DNA from: PUMD01 sp964599275 | GTDB lineage: Bacteria > Bacillota > Sulfobacillia > SLMV01 | Assembly (NCBI GenBank): GCA_964599275.1 | Contig: CAZRFK010000013.1 | Span: 1 to 31,947 of the forward strand | Length of the DNA: 31,947 nucleotides | Direction: 5' to 3' | Shown: positions 15,558 through 24,274 of the stretch, piece by piece | Layout: each line of letters opens with the position of its first letter | Numbering within the stretch: position 1 is the first letter of the stretch | Notes under the pieces: generated by a model | Database searches by the model: none | What the model was told of the DNA's origin: nothing | The model's input: only the letters and a program-made list of their open reading frames with translations | Program-made: the position numbers and the translations under genes

Positions 15558-16352
15558 TTGCTGCGAGGTGTTTACACATCAACTTCCGCAATGTTAGCGG
15601 GACAGAACAGACAGAAAACAATCTCTGAGAATTTGTCCAACGTCAATACCCCTGGATACCGGGCCGGAAAAACTGCGGTCTCTCCCTTTGGCTATCAGCT
15701 TTTAAACCGGGTCAACGGTGCGGACACCCCCGCAGGTGGTCTGAATCCCATGGGTGGACCAATTGGCTCGATCAGCTCCGGAGCCCGGGTGAGCGAGACA
15801 ACTTTAAAGCAGGATGATGGAAACTTCTACGAGACGGGACGGGACCTGGATGTTGCCATAAGCGGTCCGGGTTATCTTATTTTGGAAACAGAGGGTGGCC
15901 CCCGGCTGACCCGCCAGGGGAGCCTGCAGACAGATGCCGAGGGATTTTTGACTGCGCAGGGACATCGGTTAATGAGCACTGAAGGGGATTTACAGGTGCA
16001 TAACGACGACAACATATCCATTACCGACGAGGGAGAACTGCTGGTAGATGGAGAGCTCCGGGGGCGGCTGGCAATTGCTGTACCACCTGCCGAATCTCAA
16101 CTGCGGCGGGACGAGCGGGGCTTTTTGCAGCTGGAGGGAGATGCTTTCGAAGAAGCATTTGTAAATCCGGACGGATTAGATGAAAATGGTGTATCTGTCC
16201 AATCGGGGTATCTGGAAAATTCCAATGTTGATGTGGTGACGGAAATGACTCAGCTGCTTTCAGGTATGCGAAATTATGGAGCAAATCACACGGCGTTTAC
16301 GGTGCAGAACTCAACGATAGATGAAGTTTTGAACCTTCTACGACTCCATTGA
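15558..16352 (+). CDS. flhO: Flagellar rod/hook-basal body protein, FlgF/FlhO type
   Basis: The 265-residue product is a flagellar distal-rod family protein: N-terminal LRGVYTSTSAMLAGQNRQKTISENLSNVNTPGYRAG, a central FlgE/F/G region (GPGYLILETEGGPRLTRQGSLQTDAEGFL), and the C-terminal YLENSNVDVVTEMTQLLSGMRNYGAN. The frame extends upstream across the riboswitch, but TTG 15558 is preferred: GAGAGGTG lies just ahead and the N-terminus then aligns with the family. In B. subtilis flhO and flhP also follow spoIIID, with mbl between; mbl is missing here. Confidence 0.92.
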   Translation: MLRGVYTSTSAMLAGQNRQKTISENLSNVNTPGYRAGKTAVSPFGYQLLNRVNGADTPAGGLNPMGGPIGSISSGARVSETTLKQDDGNFYETGRDLDVAISGPGYLILETEGGPRLTRQGSLQTDAEGFLTAQGHRLMSTEGDLQVHNDDNISITDEGELLVDGELRGRLAIAVPPAESQLRRDERGFLQLEGDAFEEAFVNPDGLDENGVSVQSGYLENSNVDVVTEMTQLLSGMRNYGANHTAFTVQNSTIDEVLNLLRLH

Positions 16353-16395
16353 GCAGCCGTAATCAGACCAATAAATTGAACGGGCAGGCGATTGC

Positions 16396-17220
16396 ATGTT
16401 GAGGATCAGCTGGAATTCAGAAAGTGGAATGCGGGGCAGCCAGCATGTGCTGCAGACAACTGCTCACAATATAGCCAATGTTAATACAGATGGTTACCGC
16501 AGCCGGCGTTCGGAATTTACGGATGCACTTTACACCAGTCTGGTGGAGCTGAATCCCCGGGTGCTGCGAGAACCGCTGGACGGACCTGAGTTTGAACCAA
16601 TGCAGATTCAGCGGGGCAGCGGCGTACAGGAAAACAGGATCACTGTTTCCGAACATGGGGGACCACTGCGGCAGACCGACCGGGCCACCGATATGGCTGT
16701 CGTGGGAGATGGTTATCTACCTCTCGGGGATACAGACGGCGAGTTGGTGGGGTATACCCGTAAGGGAGAATTTCATTTCGATGCCGATGGTTACCTGGTG
16801 CATACTTCCGGAAATTATCTGCTCACATCTGATGAACAGTTAGTTAGTTATCCAGAGGACCTCAGCGGAGAATTCATCGTCGATCCTTCCGGGCAGATGT
16901 TCGTCGAGGGAGGAGAGGGCGATGAGCCGCTGGGACAGCTGGATCTGACAATTCCTGACGAGGGTCAGCAGCTAGTACCACAGGGTGGAGATATCTACGG
17001 CATTGTTGACACTGAAGGTGAAGATGTCGAGGGCCAGAGCGTGCAGCCGGGCGGTGAACATATCGGGAGTATCCAGCAGGGATATCTGGAAGCTTCCAAT
17101 GTTGACCTGGGGCAGCAGATGGTGAATTTGATGATGGCCCAGCGTGGTTACCAGCTGAACAGTCGGGCCCTGCAGACTGCGGATCAAATGTATGAAATGG
17201 CAAACAATATGCACCACTGA
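16396..17220 (+). CDS. flhP: Flagellar rod/hook-basal body protein, FlgG/FlhP type
   Basis: This 274-residue paralogue of the upstream gene has the conserved ends of rod proteins: MRGSQHVLQTTAHNIANVNTDGYRSRR near the N-terminus, DMAVVGDGYLPLG..YTRKGEFHFDADGYLVH in the middle, and YLEASNVDLGQQMVNLMMAQRGYQLNSRALQTADQMYEMAN at the C-terminus. These ends form the D0 coiled coil of axial proteins. It is the second gene of the riboswitch-led unit; a strong hairpin follows its stop. Confidence 0.93.
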   Translation: MLRISWNSESGMRGSQHVLQTTAHNIANVNTDGYRSRRSEFTDALYTSLVELNPRVLREPLDGPEFEPMQIQRGSGVQENRITVSEHGGPLRQTDRATDMAVVGDGYLPLGDTDGELVGYTRKGEFHFDADGYLVHTSGNYLLTSDEQLVSYPEDLSGEFIVDPSGQMFVEGGEGDEPLGQLDLTIPDEGQQLVPQGGDIYGIVDTEGEDVEGQSVQPGGEHIGSIQQGYLEASNVDLGQQMVNLMMAQRGYQLNSRALQTADQMYEMANNMHH

Positions 17221-17245
17221 TGAACAGTTCTTGTAGGAAAACAGG

Positions 17246-17273
17246 CCCCCGGGGAAGAATATGTTCCCGGGGG
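17246..17273 (+). terminator. GC-rich hairpin after flhP, overlapping the fabZ ribosome site
   Basis: CCCCCGGGGAA (17246-17256) pairs with TTCCCGGGGG (17264-17273) over 10 bp, with one bulged G. A weak T-rich tail (TGTTTGT) follows. As a terminator it would end the flhO-flhP transcript. Its right arm is also the only Shine-Dalgarno-like sequence (GGGGGTG) before ATG 17281 of fabZ, so the same hairpin may limit fabZ translation if that start is used. Confidence 0.65.
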
Positions 17274-17280
17274 TGTTTGT

Positions 17281-17778
17281 ATGTCAAAAAACTGCAACCA
17301 GGAACGAAAACAGGATAATGTGTGTGGTCCACTGGGGCCGGAGGAAATTAACGAATACATTCCTCACCGGCGCCCGTTTGCTTTTTTGGACCGGGTCACA
17401 GCGCTTGTACCGGGAGAATGGGCCGAGGGATATAAACTGGTAAGCCGCAATGAATGGTATTTTGACGGCCACTTTCCCCAGGGACCCCTGCTTCCCGGAG
17501 TAGTGATGGTGGAGGCTTTAGCTCAGCTGGCAGCGGTATGTTTTTCGCCGCGATGGGATGAAGATTCTGACGACGCCATCGGAGTTTTTACCGGCATGGA
17601 TGATGTCCGCTTCCGCCGTCCAGTCCGACCCGGCGATCGGCTTGATCTGAATATCCAGCTGAAGCGATCCCGGGGGAACTTTGTACAGGTGGAAGCTGAG
17701 GCGGCAGTGGAAGGAGAAATGGCTGTTAGCGGAGTGCTTTCTTTTGCTCTGGTTGATTGGGAGGAATACTCTTCATGA
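17281..17778 (+). CDS. fabZ: 3-hydroxyacyl-ACP dehydratase FabZ-like protein
   Basis: FabZ removes water from 3-hydroxyacyl-ACP in type II fatty acid synthesis. Family features are INEYIPHRRPFAFLDRV, the catalytic His in FDGHFPQGPLLPGVVMVEALAQ with the catalytic Glu in the same block, and VRFRRPVRPGDRLDLNIQLKRSRGNFVQVEAEAAV. At 165 residues it is slightly long, with a charged N-terminus of about 20 residues. GTG 17320, with AGGA 5 nt upstream, would give a more typical length. B. subtilis has fabZ (ywpB) in the same place after flhP. The stop overlaps nagA by 4 bp. Confidence 0.9.
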   Translation: MSKNCNQERKQDNVCGPLGPEEINEYIPHRRPFAFLDRVTALVPGEWAEGYKLVSRNEWYFDGHFPQGPLLPGVVMVEALAQLAAVCFSPRWDEDSDDAIGVFTGMDDVRFRRPVRPGDRLDLNIQLKRSRGNFVQVEAEAAVEGEMAVSGVLSFALVDWEEYSS

Positions 17779-18974
17779 TCCGGGTGGGGGAGGAGGTGAG
17801 GCATCTCGCAGGTCCGGCTCTCTTGCCGGACGGGACGGTTCGAAGATGTCTCATCAGCATGGATTGTGAGTGTATAACTCGAGTTTCTCCTACCCCTTTG
17901 TCTCAGGAGGTGTCTGGGGATGAAGGGGTGTTTTCCCTCCCCTCCGGATGCACCGCTGTACCCGGTCTGGTGGATATGCACATGCATGGGGTAGGGGGAG
18001 TAGATGTAAGCGACACCGGGGAACCCTCCGAACACACGTGGAGGGACCTTTCCCGCCGGGCGGCAGAACACGGGGCCACCTCGGTGGTGCCTGCTCTCGT
18101 CAGCTCCTCCCCCGGGACCACGCGGGAATTTCTCCGGCGGGCGCGGGCTTTACCGGAGGGACCTGAGGGTGCCCGGATACCGGGTGTCCATCTTGAGGGG
18201 CCTTTTCTGGCGCCGGAAAAAGCTGGAGCGCACAAAAGCAGTATCCTGCGCTGCCCCGATCTGGATGAGGTTTCTCAGTGGCTTGAAAGCGCAGCAGATG
18301 AACTCCTCATGGTTACACTGGCTCCAGAACTTCCCCGGGCAGAAGGAGCAATCAATCTTTTGCAATCTGCGGATGTGGTGGTGGCGGCTGGTCATACAGC
18401 AGCCGGATATCAGGAGATGATGGACGCTTTCTCCGCCGGAGTTACCCACGTGGTGCACCTGTTTAATGCCATGTCTTCCTTTCATCACCGGAGACCGGGG
18501 GCGGTAGGGGCGGCTTTGATGCACCCCGGAATAACCTGCGAGATCATAGCTGACGGAGTGCACGTGCACAGCAAAGCCCTCGAATTGGCGACCCGCTTGA
18601 AATCACCGGATCATCTGTGTCTGGTCACCGATGCCTGCCCGGCGGCAGGCATGCCCCCGGGTACTTACAGGATGGGTGAAACAGACCTCACCGTAACTGA
18701 GGATTGCGCCAGGACGCCAGATGGTGCTCTGGCTGGCAGCGTATTGACACCGCAGGAGGTGCTGCAGCGGGCCAGCAGTATTCTGGGATGGTCGCTGAGC
18801 AGGATAGTGAAGGGACTGAGTCAGGTGCCGTCTGAGGTGTTGGGTCTTCCAGCTGGTCAGATCAAAGAGGGCAGGTGGGCAGACATCACCGTCCTTGACG
18901 ATCGGTGGAGGGTCAGGGCGACGGTGGTAAGTGGAAGATTGGTATATGCAACTGTGCCGGAAGGGAGCATCTAG
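17775..18974 (+). CDS. nagA: N-acetylglucosamine-6-phosphate deacetylase
   Basis: NagA converts GlcNAc-6-P to glucosamine-6-P and acetate, feeding amino-sugar recycling. The ~400-residue amidohydrolase shows VPGLVDMHMHGVGG near residue 60, HLEGPFLAPEKAGAHK, AAGHTAAGYQEM, THVVHLFNAMSSFHHRRPG, ADGVHVH, and the catalytic Asp in LVTDACPAAG. The start is ATG 17775 behind GGAGG, overlapping the fabZ stop. No nagB or PTS gene is adjacent, so it is probably a recycling enzyme in a mixed operon with fabZ and the acetyltransferase. Confidence 0.93.
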   Translation: MIRVGEEVRHLAGPALLPDGTVRRCLISMDCECITRVSPTPLSQEVSGDEGVFSLPSGCTAVPGLVDMHMHGVGGVDVSDTGEPSEHTWRDLSRRAAEHGATSVVPALVSSSPGTTREFLRRARALPEGPEGARIPGVHLEGPFLAPEKAGAHKSSILRCPDLDEVSQWLESAADELLMVTLAPELPRAEGAINLLQSADVVVAAGHTAAGYQEMMDAFSAGVTHVVHLFNAMSSFHHRRPGAVGAALMHPGITCEIIADGVHVHSKALELATRLKSPDHLCLVTDACPAAGMPPGTYRMGETDLTVTEDCARTPDGALAGSVLTPQEVLQRASSILGWSLSRIVKGLSQVPSEVLGLPAGQIKEGRWADITVLDDRWRVRATVVSGRLVYATVPEGSI

Positions 18975-19514
18975 ATGACTGCCGCGGATGACAACGGAAA
19001 AATGGTAACCGTGAGACCAGCCAGAGAGGATGATGCCGAGGATCTATATCAGGTGCGCACAGCGGAGAAAGCGACCGCACAGACTCTGGCTGTTCCCGGC
19101 AGATCTTTCGAACAATTCGCTGAGGGACATAACGAAGCAGTCAATGCTCGCAATGCATACCTGCTGGTAGCCGAGAAGGACGGCCGGGCAGTTGGCATGA
19201 CATCTCTGCAGGTCAGGGGTGGAAGACAGGCCCACTGCGGCAGCCTGGGGATGATGGTCCACGATGATTTCCACGGGCAGGGTATAGGAACCAGCCTGGT
19301 TGAAAGCGTTCTAGATCTGGCTGACAATTGGCTGGGTCTCAGGAGGCTGGAACTGGAGGTTTATGTGGACAATGAGGCGGCCATTGCCCTGTATGAGAAG
19401 TTTGGCTTCCAACGGGAAGGAAGGAAAAGGGCTGGGGCGGTCAAGGATGGACAACTCATTGACATTCTGCTGATGGGGCGGATTTGCCCTCCGCCGAAAA
19501 TGAATGAGATGTGA
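18975..19514 (+). CDS. GNAT-family N-acetyltransferase
   Basis: The 179-residue protein begins directly after the nagA stop. It has a standard GNAT fold: VTVRPAREDDAEDLYQVR, the acetyl-CoA loop in LGMMVHDDFHGQGIGTSLVES (Q-x-x-G-x-G form), then VYVDNEAAIALYEKFGFQREGRKR. The pattern resembles the YhhY/AaaT-type amino-acid acetyltransferases, but the substrate cannot be told from sequence. It ends with a short polar tail containing two Pro-rich turns. Confidence 0.85.
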   Translation: MTAADDNGKMVTVRPAREDDAEDLYQVRTAEKATAQTLAVPGRSFEQFAEGHNEAVNARNAYLLVAEKDGRAVGMTSLQVRGGRQAHCGSLGMMVHDDFHGQGIGTSLVESVLDLADNWLGLRRLELEVYVDNEAAIALYEKFGFQREGRKRAGAVKDGQLIDILLMGRICPPPKMNEM

Positions 19515-19612
19515 AGTTGCAGCTTATCAGCATATCGATTATAGATGGAACGAGGGTTAGCTATTGGAGTTTTTTAATCCTGTGGTAAATCGGAGGGAAC
19601 TGGTGATTTAAA

Positions 19613-20887
19613 ATGATCAAGACAGATGGTCGGCGGGCCTATCAAATGTTGGAGAAGCTGTCTTTTGAAAGGCTCGGGGGTAGTCCAGAGGAACGACGGG
19701 CAGCAGACATTCTGGCCGATGAGGTGCGCAGTATGGGCCTGGAGGCAGAGAAACAGGAGTTTGATATCTGGCAGTATGAATCGGAGCGGGCAGAGCTGTC
19801 AGTGCTTGAGCCTTATGAAAAAGATTATGAGGTGAGTGTGTATGGTTTGACCGGATGTACCCCACGGGAAGGTCTCAAAAGAGAACTACTTTACGTCGAG
19901 GATGTCGATGAAGTGTCTCTTGCTGATGCTGAAGACAGAATTGTTCTGGTCAACAAACGGGTAAATTTGAAGAAATACAGGCGTATGTTGGAAGCGGAGG
20001 CAGCAGGATTTATAGCCTGGGGAGGGAAAGTATACAGACGCGAGGATATACCCAGGTGGGCAATCCGACCGGAATATTTTGATCACGGCAAGATCCCTGG
20101 CATCAGCATGTTTGCCGATGATGCTGCAGAAATGCTGAGAAAAGGCGCAGAAACAGTTTGCATAAACGTGCAGCAGGAAGAAAGGGAAGTGTCTTCACAG
20201 AACGTGATCTGCGAGATTCCGGGAAAAGAGAAACCTGAGGAAGTGGTAATGGTAACTGCTCATTATGACAGTGTACCGTACAGCTCCGGCGCCAACGACA
20301 ACGGAGCAGGTTCTGTGATTATAATGGAACTGGCTCGCCACTACGCTCAACATCAGCCGGACAGGACCCTGCGCTTTATGTGGTGCGGCAGCGAGGAACT
20401 GGGTCTGCGGGGGAGTTTTTCCTACGTGAAAGAAAACGAGGACCTGCTGGATGACATCAAATTCGTACTGAATGTTGATGTGGCAGGAGCAATATTGGGG
20501 AAAAATATCGCCATAATTACCGGGCCGGAGGCAGTGAAGCATTACATTGAGGTCATGAGCAAAAGTGAAGGAGTACCCCTGTCTACCAGGCACAATGTCT
20601 ACTCCAGTGACTCCATTCCTTTCGCTGAACAGGGTATTCCCTCGTTGAATTTCATACGCACCGGCGCTCCCATCCATAACCGTCACGACAGAATTGAGTA
20701 CTTGAGCCCAGATAAATTATCCGAACTCGGCGACTTTGCCCTGAACTTCTGCGAGTATGTGCAGAGAGCGAAAGTATTTCCCTTTGAGCGGGCCATACCA
20801 GAGAAGGTGCAGAAGAAACTGGATAAATATCTGGAGCGTGTGCGGGGACAAGGGTACGACGAGGAAAACGAAAAGGATTCCGACTGA
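19613..20887 (+). CDS. M28-family zinc aminopeptidase, apparently cytoplasmic
   Basis: The 424-residue product lacks a signal peptide. N-terminal RAYQMLEKLSFERLGGSPEERRAADILADEV is typical of M28 peptidases, and a ~100-residue PA-like insert follows. The M28 metal-binding sequence is complete: H and D in AHYDS, D in ANDNGAGS, the Glu pair in GSEELGLRGS, D in LNVDVAG, and the final His in IHNRHDRIEYLS. It is likely to trim N-terminal residues from peptides. The start is ATG 19613; the strong GGAGGG lies about 17 nt upstream, farther than ideal. The 98-bp upstream gap suggests its own transcript. Confidence 0.9.
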   Translation: MIKTDGRRAYQMLEKLSFERLGGSPEERRAADILADEVRSMGLEAEKQEFDIWQYESERAELSVLEPYEKDYEVSVYGLTGCTPREGLKRELLYVEDVDEVSLADAEDRIVLVNKRVNLKKYRRMLEAEAAGFIAWGGKVYRREDIPRWAIRPEYFDHGKIPGISMFADDAAEMLRKGAETVCINVQQEEREVSSQNVICEIPGKEKPEEVVMVTAHYDSVPYSSGANDNGAGSVIIMELARHYAQHQPDRTLRFMWCGSEELGLRGSFSYVKENEDLLDDIKFVLNVDVAGAILGKNIAIITGPEAVKHYIEVMSKSEGVPLSTRHNVYSSDSIPFAEQGIPSLNFIRTGAPIHNRHDRIEYLSPDKLSELGDFALNFCEYVQRAKVFPFERAIPEKVQKKLDKYLERVRGQGYDEENEKDSD

Positions 20888-20903
20888 TAGGTGAAAGTAC
20901 GGT

Positions 20904-20962
20904 ACCTGCAACCTGGTTCACACGAAGTGATGGTGAGGGCAGCCGGCTGGGGGGCTGCAGGT
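20904..20962 (+). repeat. Overlapping alternative hairpins before the ABC ATPase gene
   Basis: ACCTGCA (20904-20910) is complementary to TGCAGGT (20956-20962). A competing hairpin, GCAGCC (20939-20944) with GGCTGC (20953-20958), uses part of the same right arm. The Shine-Dalgarno GGAGG (20964-20968) lies just outside. It could be a transcript-end hairpin of the peptidase gene or a leader element of the ABC operon; there is no T-run. Confidence 0.3.
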
Positions 20963-20976
20963 GAGGAGGCATTTGT

Positions 20977-21912
20977 ATGAAAGAAGTGCTTTGTGCGAGT
21001 GGATTGACCAAAACCTATGGAGAAACGATCGCGCTGCAAGATTTGAGTTTTTCAGCGCGGGAGGGAGAGATTCTCGGCCTGTTGGGTCCCAACGGGGCAG
21101 GCAAGACAACAGCTATCCGCATCATCATGGGTATCATAGAACCTGATGGGGGTTCTTTTTCCCTTGCAGAGGCTGATGGTGAAAAGCAGGGACGGAGTAT
21201 GATCGGGTATCTGCCCGAGGAACGTGGATTATACGGAGAGGCGCGGGTGGTGGATAATCTTATCTACCTGGCTCAGCTGCATGGTGTAGACAAAAACAAA
21301 GCCCGGAGTGAGGCGGGAAAGTGGCTCAAACGGATGCAGCTTTCCGAGTGGTCGGATAAGAAGTTGGAGCAGCTTTCCAAAGGGATGCAGCAGAAGGTGC
21401 AGTTTATTGCAGCGGTGCTGCACCGCCCCCGGCTGGTAGTGCTGGATGAACCCTTCGCCGGTCTCGATCCCATCAATCAGGATGTTTTCAGGCAGGAGAT
21501 CTTTCATATGCAGGAGCGAGGGGTCAGTATAGTTCTGTCCTCTCATCAGATGAATCTGGTTGAGGAGCTGTGCGACCGAATCTGCATGCTGCATGAGGGA
21601 CGGCGGGTTATTTACGGCAGGCTGCGAAATATTAAGCGGAGGTTTCCCATAGTCTCTGTGCAGATAGTACACGGAGAGAATGCAGATATGTCCTTTTTAC
21701 AGGCCGTTGATGGAGTCAGTGGTCTGCATACAGACTCGGGTAAAACTTCTTTTCGCTACCGCAGCGGCCAGGATATAAACCAGCTCATAAACCGAATTTC
21801 CTCCCGTCTGCAGATACAGGAAATATCGATTGAAACGCCGCCTCTGCACGATATCTTCACCAGTATAGTTGAGCAGGGGGGTGATGTGGTTGCGGCAGCC
21901 AATATCACCTGA
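20977..21912 (+). CDS. ABC transporter ATP-binding protein (NatA-like)
   Basis: This is the nucleotide-binding subunit of an exporter-type ABC system. It carries Walker A GPNGAGKTT near residues 40-48, a Q-loop region YLPEERGLYGEARVVDNL, a non-canonical signature QLSKGMQQKVQ instead of LSGGQ, Walker B RLVVLDEPFAGLDPIN and the switch His in SSHQM. The C-terminal ~90 residues form an accessory domain, as in NatA and related ABC-2 ATPases. ATG 20977 follows GAGGAGG. It overlaps the permease gene by about 29 bp, so both are co-translated. The substrate is unknown; Na+ export is one possibility for this family. Confidence 0.93.
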   Translation: MKEVLCASGLTKTYGETIALQDLSFSAREGEILGLLGPNGAGKTTAIRIIMGIIEPDGGSFSLAEADGEKQGRSMIGYLPEERGLYGEARVVDNLIYLAQLHGVDKNKARSEAGKWLKRMQLSEWSDKKLEQLSKGMQQKVQFIAAVLHRPRLVVLDEPFAGLDPINQDVFRQEIFHMQERGVSIVLSSHQMNLVEELCDRICMLHEGRRVIYGRLRNIKRRFPIVSVQIVHGENADMSFLQAVDGVSGLHTDSGKTSFRYRSGQDINQLINRISSRLQIQEISIETPPLHDIFTSIVEQGGDVVAAANIT

Positions 21913-23098
21913 TACCAGGACCGTTGCCAGATGGGAATTTTTCAATACCCTGCGCACTCCCACTTTTCTGCTTTTAACATTTGCCGTTCCTCTGGTCATG
22001 ATGTTGATAGCGGGACTTAGTTTCATGACTGCACAGACTGCGGAGGAAGAATCGGCTCATGTTGCTGTCATGGACTGCACCGGCCATCTTCATGACATAC
22101 TGCAGGAGCAGGCAGAGAACCTGCCGGTCCATGTTTCGCTGGTGCATGAGGATGTTGACCAGTTGAAAATGCAGGTGCTGGAGGGAGAGTATGCTGGGCT
22201 TTTGTATCTGGAACTGGAGGATGTGCAGGATGGGCAGTTCACCTATTGGGTGAACAATCCCGGGCAGGCTCAGGTCCCGGAGGTGCAGCATATGGTGGAG
22301 ACCGCCACTTCCATTTACCGCTTGAGGAGATTGGGCCTCACTGAAGACCAGATTTCCCGCGCAGTCAGTTCGGTGCACCTTCAGGTTGCCTCTGTTGGCG
22401 ATGAGGAGGACATACTGGGTGCGGTGATGGTGCCCTTTGTTATGGCCATGACGCTCATTTTTTCCTCCCTCTTTTCCGGGCAGATGTTGATGTATGGAAT
22501 TATCAAGGAAAAACGAAACCGCATCGCAGAAATCCTTCTCTCCTGTGTCACTGCTTCCGACCTTTTATGGGGTAAGCTGCTCGGTTACGGGGGATTGGGT
22601 CTTTTGCAGATAATTATCTGGGCCGGTGTGGGTGCTGCGGTTACCAGCCGCTTTTATTATCTCGGCGATGTTTTTCCCGATCTACCGGATATGCTTTTAT
22701 ACCTGGCGTACTTTCTCGGTGGTTACTTCCTGCTGGCTACTCTGCATGCCGCTATGGGGTCATCGATGAAGGAGGTCGAAGGCGGAAGTCAGGCGCAGGG
22801 CCTGATCGTAATTATTCCCCTCATGCCCGTGTTCTTGGGCGGCCAGCTGATGATGAACCCCAATGCCCTGTGGGTACGCATCCTCTGTCATCTGCCTCCC
22901 TTTATACCCACCGCCTCGCTGATCCGGCTGGCAGCGGGAGATATTCCAGCCTGGGAAGTGGCTACCAGTCTGTCAGTATTGATACTTTCGGTGTGGTTTT
23001 TCATGCACATCAGTTCACGTCTGTTTGCCAGCGGCATGCTGAGGTTTTCCGGCATTGGAAGTCTGTCAGAGTTTTTTCAACTTTTGAGAAATGGATGA
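21884..23098 (+). CDS. ABC-2 type permease (NatB-like)
   Basis: The ~404-residue protein has one N-terminal membrane helix (FLLLTFAVPLVMMLIAGLSF), an extracytoplasmic domain of about 140 residues, then five to six C-terminal helices. The conserved cytoplasmic segment IIKEKRNRIAEILLSCVTASDLLWGKLLGYGGLGLLQ is characteristic of NatB and bacteriocin/Na+-exporter permeases. Several starts are possible (TTG 21869, ATG 21884, TTG 21890), all inside the ATPase gene and close to AGGGGGGTG. Together with the upstream ATPase it forms a complete two-gene exporter. AGCGC/GCGCT hairpin arms lie just after the stop (23103-23124). Confidence 0.9.
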   Translation: MWLRQPISPDTRTVARWEFFNTLRTPTFLLLTFAVPLVMMLIAGLSFMTAQTAEEESAHVAVMDCTGHLHDILQEQAENLPVHVSLVHEDVDQLKMQVLEGEYAGLLYLELEDVQDGQFTYWVNNPGQAQVPEVQHMVETATSIYRLRRLGLTEDQISRAVSSVHLQVASVGDEEDILGAVMVPFVMAMTLIFSSLFSGQMLMYGIIKEKRNRIAEILLSCVTASDLLWGKLLGYGGLGLLQIIIWAGVGAAVTSRFYYLGDVFPDLPDMLLYLAYFLGGYFLLATLHAAMGSSMKEVEGGSQAQGLIVIIPLMPVFLGGQLMMNPNALWVRILCHLPPFIPTASLIRLAAGDIPAWEVATSLSVLILSVWFFMHISSRLFASGMLRFSGIGSLSEFFQLLRNG

Positions 23099-23610
23099 GC
23101 CTAGCGCTGCTTATGAGTGGCGCTTGCCCATGAGATCAAACAGCAAAGGAAAGAAATCATCTACCTCTTATCCCCCGCATATGCATCAAATGTGTGAACA
23201 GAGGTTTTGGGGAACTGAGCAAAAGAAGAAGGACGGACCGGAGCCTTGAATGTTTGGTCAGAGGGAAACAGGAATGCGCCTTTTGCCTTCTGATATATTT
23301 AATGGTCATCTGGATGGACATTTGAGGTTTGGAACCGGAATAAAACCGCTTGACTCACCCTGTGAAGATATGGATTGACGAACTCAACGTGCCTGTGGTA
23401 TTTTTCTACTCCCAGGTTCTGGAACTGAGGTTGCATAATCATGAGTTTGGGCGGTCATTTGAGTTTTAAACTGCATTTGAGTCAATAGTATAAAGATGGA
23501 GTAGGTAAGAGACTGTAGCCAGTTTATAAATTGAAAATGCCAATGCCTGATACCTGCTGCATCTGCTGGAGTAACTAGAAGCGATTTTATCTTCCGGAAG
23601 GAGGGTGACC
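23099..23610 (+). other. Gene-poor stretch between the ABC exporter and a hypothetical gene
   Basis: About 510 bp with no credible coding frame on either strand and no RNA gene I recognise. It is more AT-rich than its surroundings. It starts with a hairpin (AGCGC 23103-23107 with GCGCT 23120-23124), holds three copies of CATTTGAG (23319, 23456, 23474), and ends with CTTCC-ggaa-GGAGG (23591-23604), a small hairpin that includes the Shine-Dalgarno of the next gene. It may be a decayed gene plus a promoter region. Confidence 0.4.
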
Positions 23611-24267
23611 ATGAAATACGAAGCGGAAAAGGTCAAGCGTTATGCTGCATTACTGGAGCGTCTGGCAGTCAGAGCTGAAGATATGCTACAAAAAGGCGAT
23701 GTCTCTTCCGGTACATGTGAAGTTATGGTGCAGCTTTACAATCAATACGCAGAAGAGGTATCTGTAATGTTTGAACAGGATGAGCTGCTGTTCAGCAAGG
23801 TTAGCTCCACCGGCGAATGCCTTGAAACCCAGCTTACCGAGGTTATGCTTCGTTCAGAACACCTGGCCAGCTGGTTGGGAGCGGTAGAGGGCCAGTCAAA
23901 ATCAATGAAGTTAGAGATTCCTCCAATGCCGGATGTCTCTCGTCTGGTTAACAGAAAAAGGGCAGAGGATTTTGCTGCCGAGGTGGATAACTGGGCCCGG
24001 ACTGTAGGTCACAAGGCTGAGGAGTTTTCACGCGAGATTTCCGAGCGGGTTCCCAGGATGGTGAACAGATACGTCAAGACGGCTGAACCTGAGCCGCCAA
24101 AGCCTCCCCAGGTTAGCAGACAGACTAGAAGTAAAGTTTTATCAAAAGTTCGTGATGGTGAACTGACAGTGGATGAGGCTCTGGTTCTTTTGGGCCATAC
24201 CGAAGGTGAAAAAAACCTGCAAAATCAAGATGATAGCCCACAATGCTCAGAAAGTGACTGTGAATGA
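23611..24267 (+). CDS. Hypothetical protein with a C-terminal SHOCT-like helical motif
   Basis: I do not recognise the protein as a whole. The product of about 218 residues is soluble, Glu-rich and mostly helical, with no signal peptide or membrane segment. After a Pro-rich hinge (PEPPKPPQV, ~residue 162) comes SKVLSKVRDGELTVDEALVLLGH, which resembles the short SHOCT-like/YvlB N-terminal motif (GEITVEEALxLL) found at protein ends in Firmicutes. The start is ATG 23611, 6 nt after GGAAGGAGG. It stands alone between a long non-coding stretch and a strong terminator. It could be a small regulatory or scaffold protein; no function can be assigned. Confidence 0.75.
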   Translation: MKYEAEKVKRYAALLERLAVRAEDMLQKGDVSSGTCEVMVQLYNQYAEEVSVMFEQDELLFSKVSSTGECLETQLTEVMLRSEHLASWLGAVEGQSKSMKLEIPPMPDVSRLVNRKRAEDFAAEVDNWARTVGHKAEEFSREISERVPRMVNRYVKTAEPEPPKPPQVSRQTRSKVLSKVRDGELTVDEALVLLGHTEGEKNLQNQDDSPQCSESDCE

Positions 24268-24274
24268 GGCAGGC

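Noticed and set aside
23319..23481. CATTTGAG triplicate as a possible repeat array or operator
   Set aside because: The copies are only 8 bp long and irregularly spaced in an AT-rich region; listed only as a weak note.
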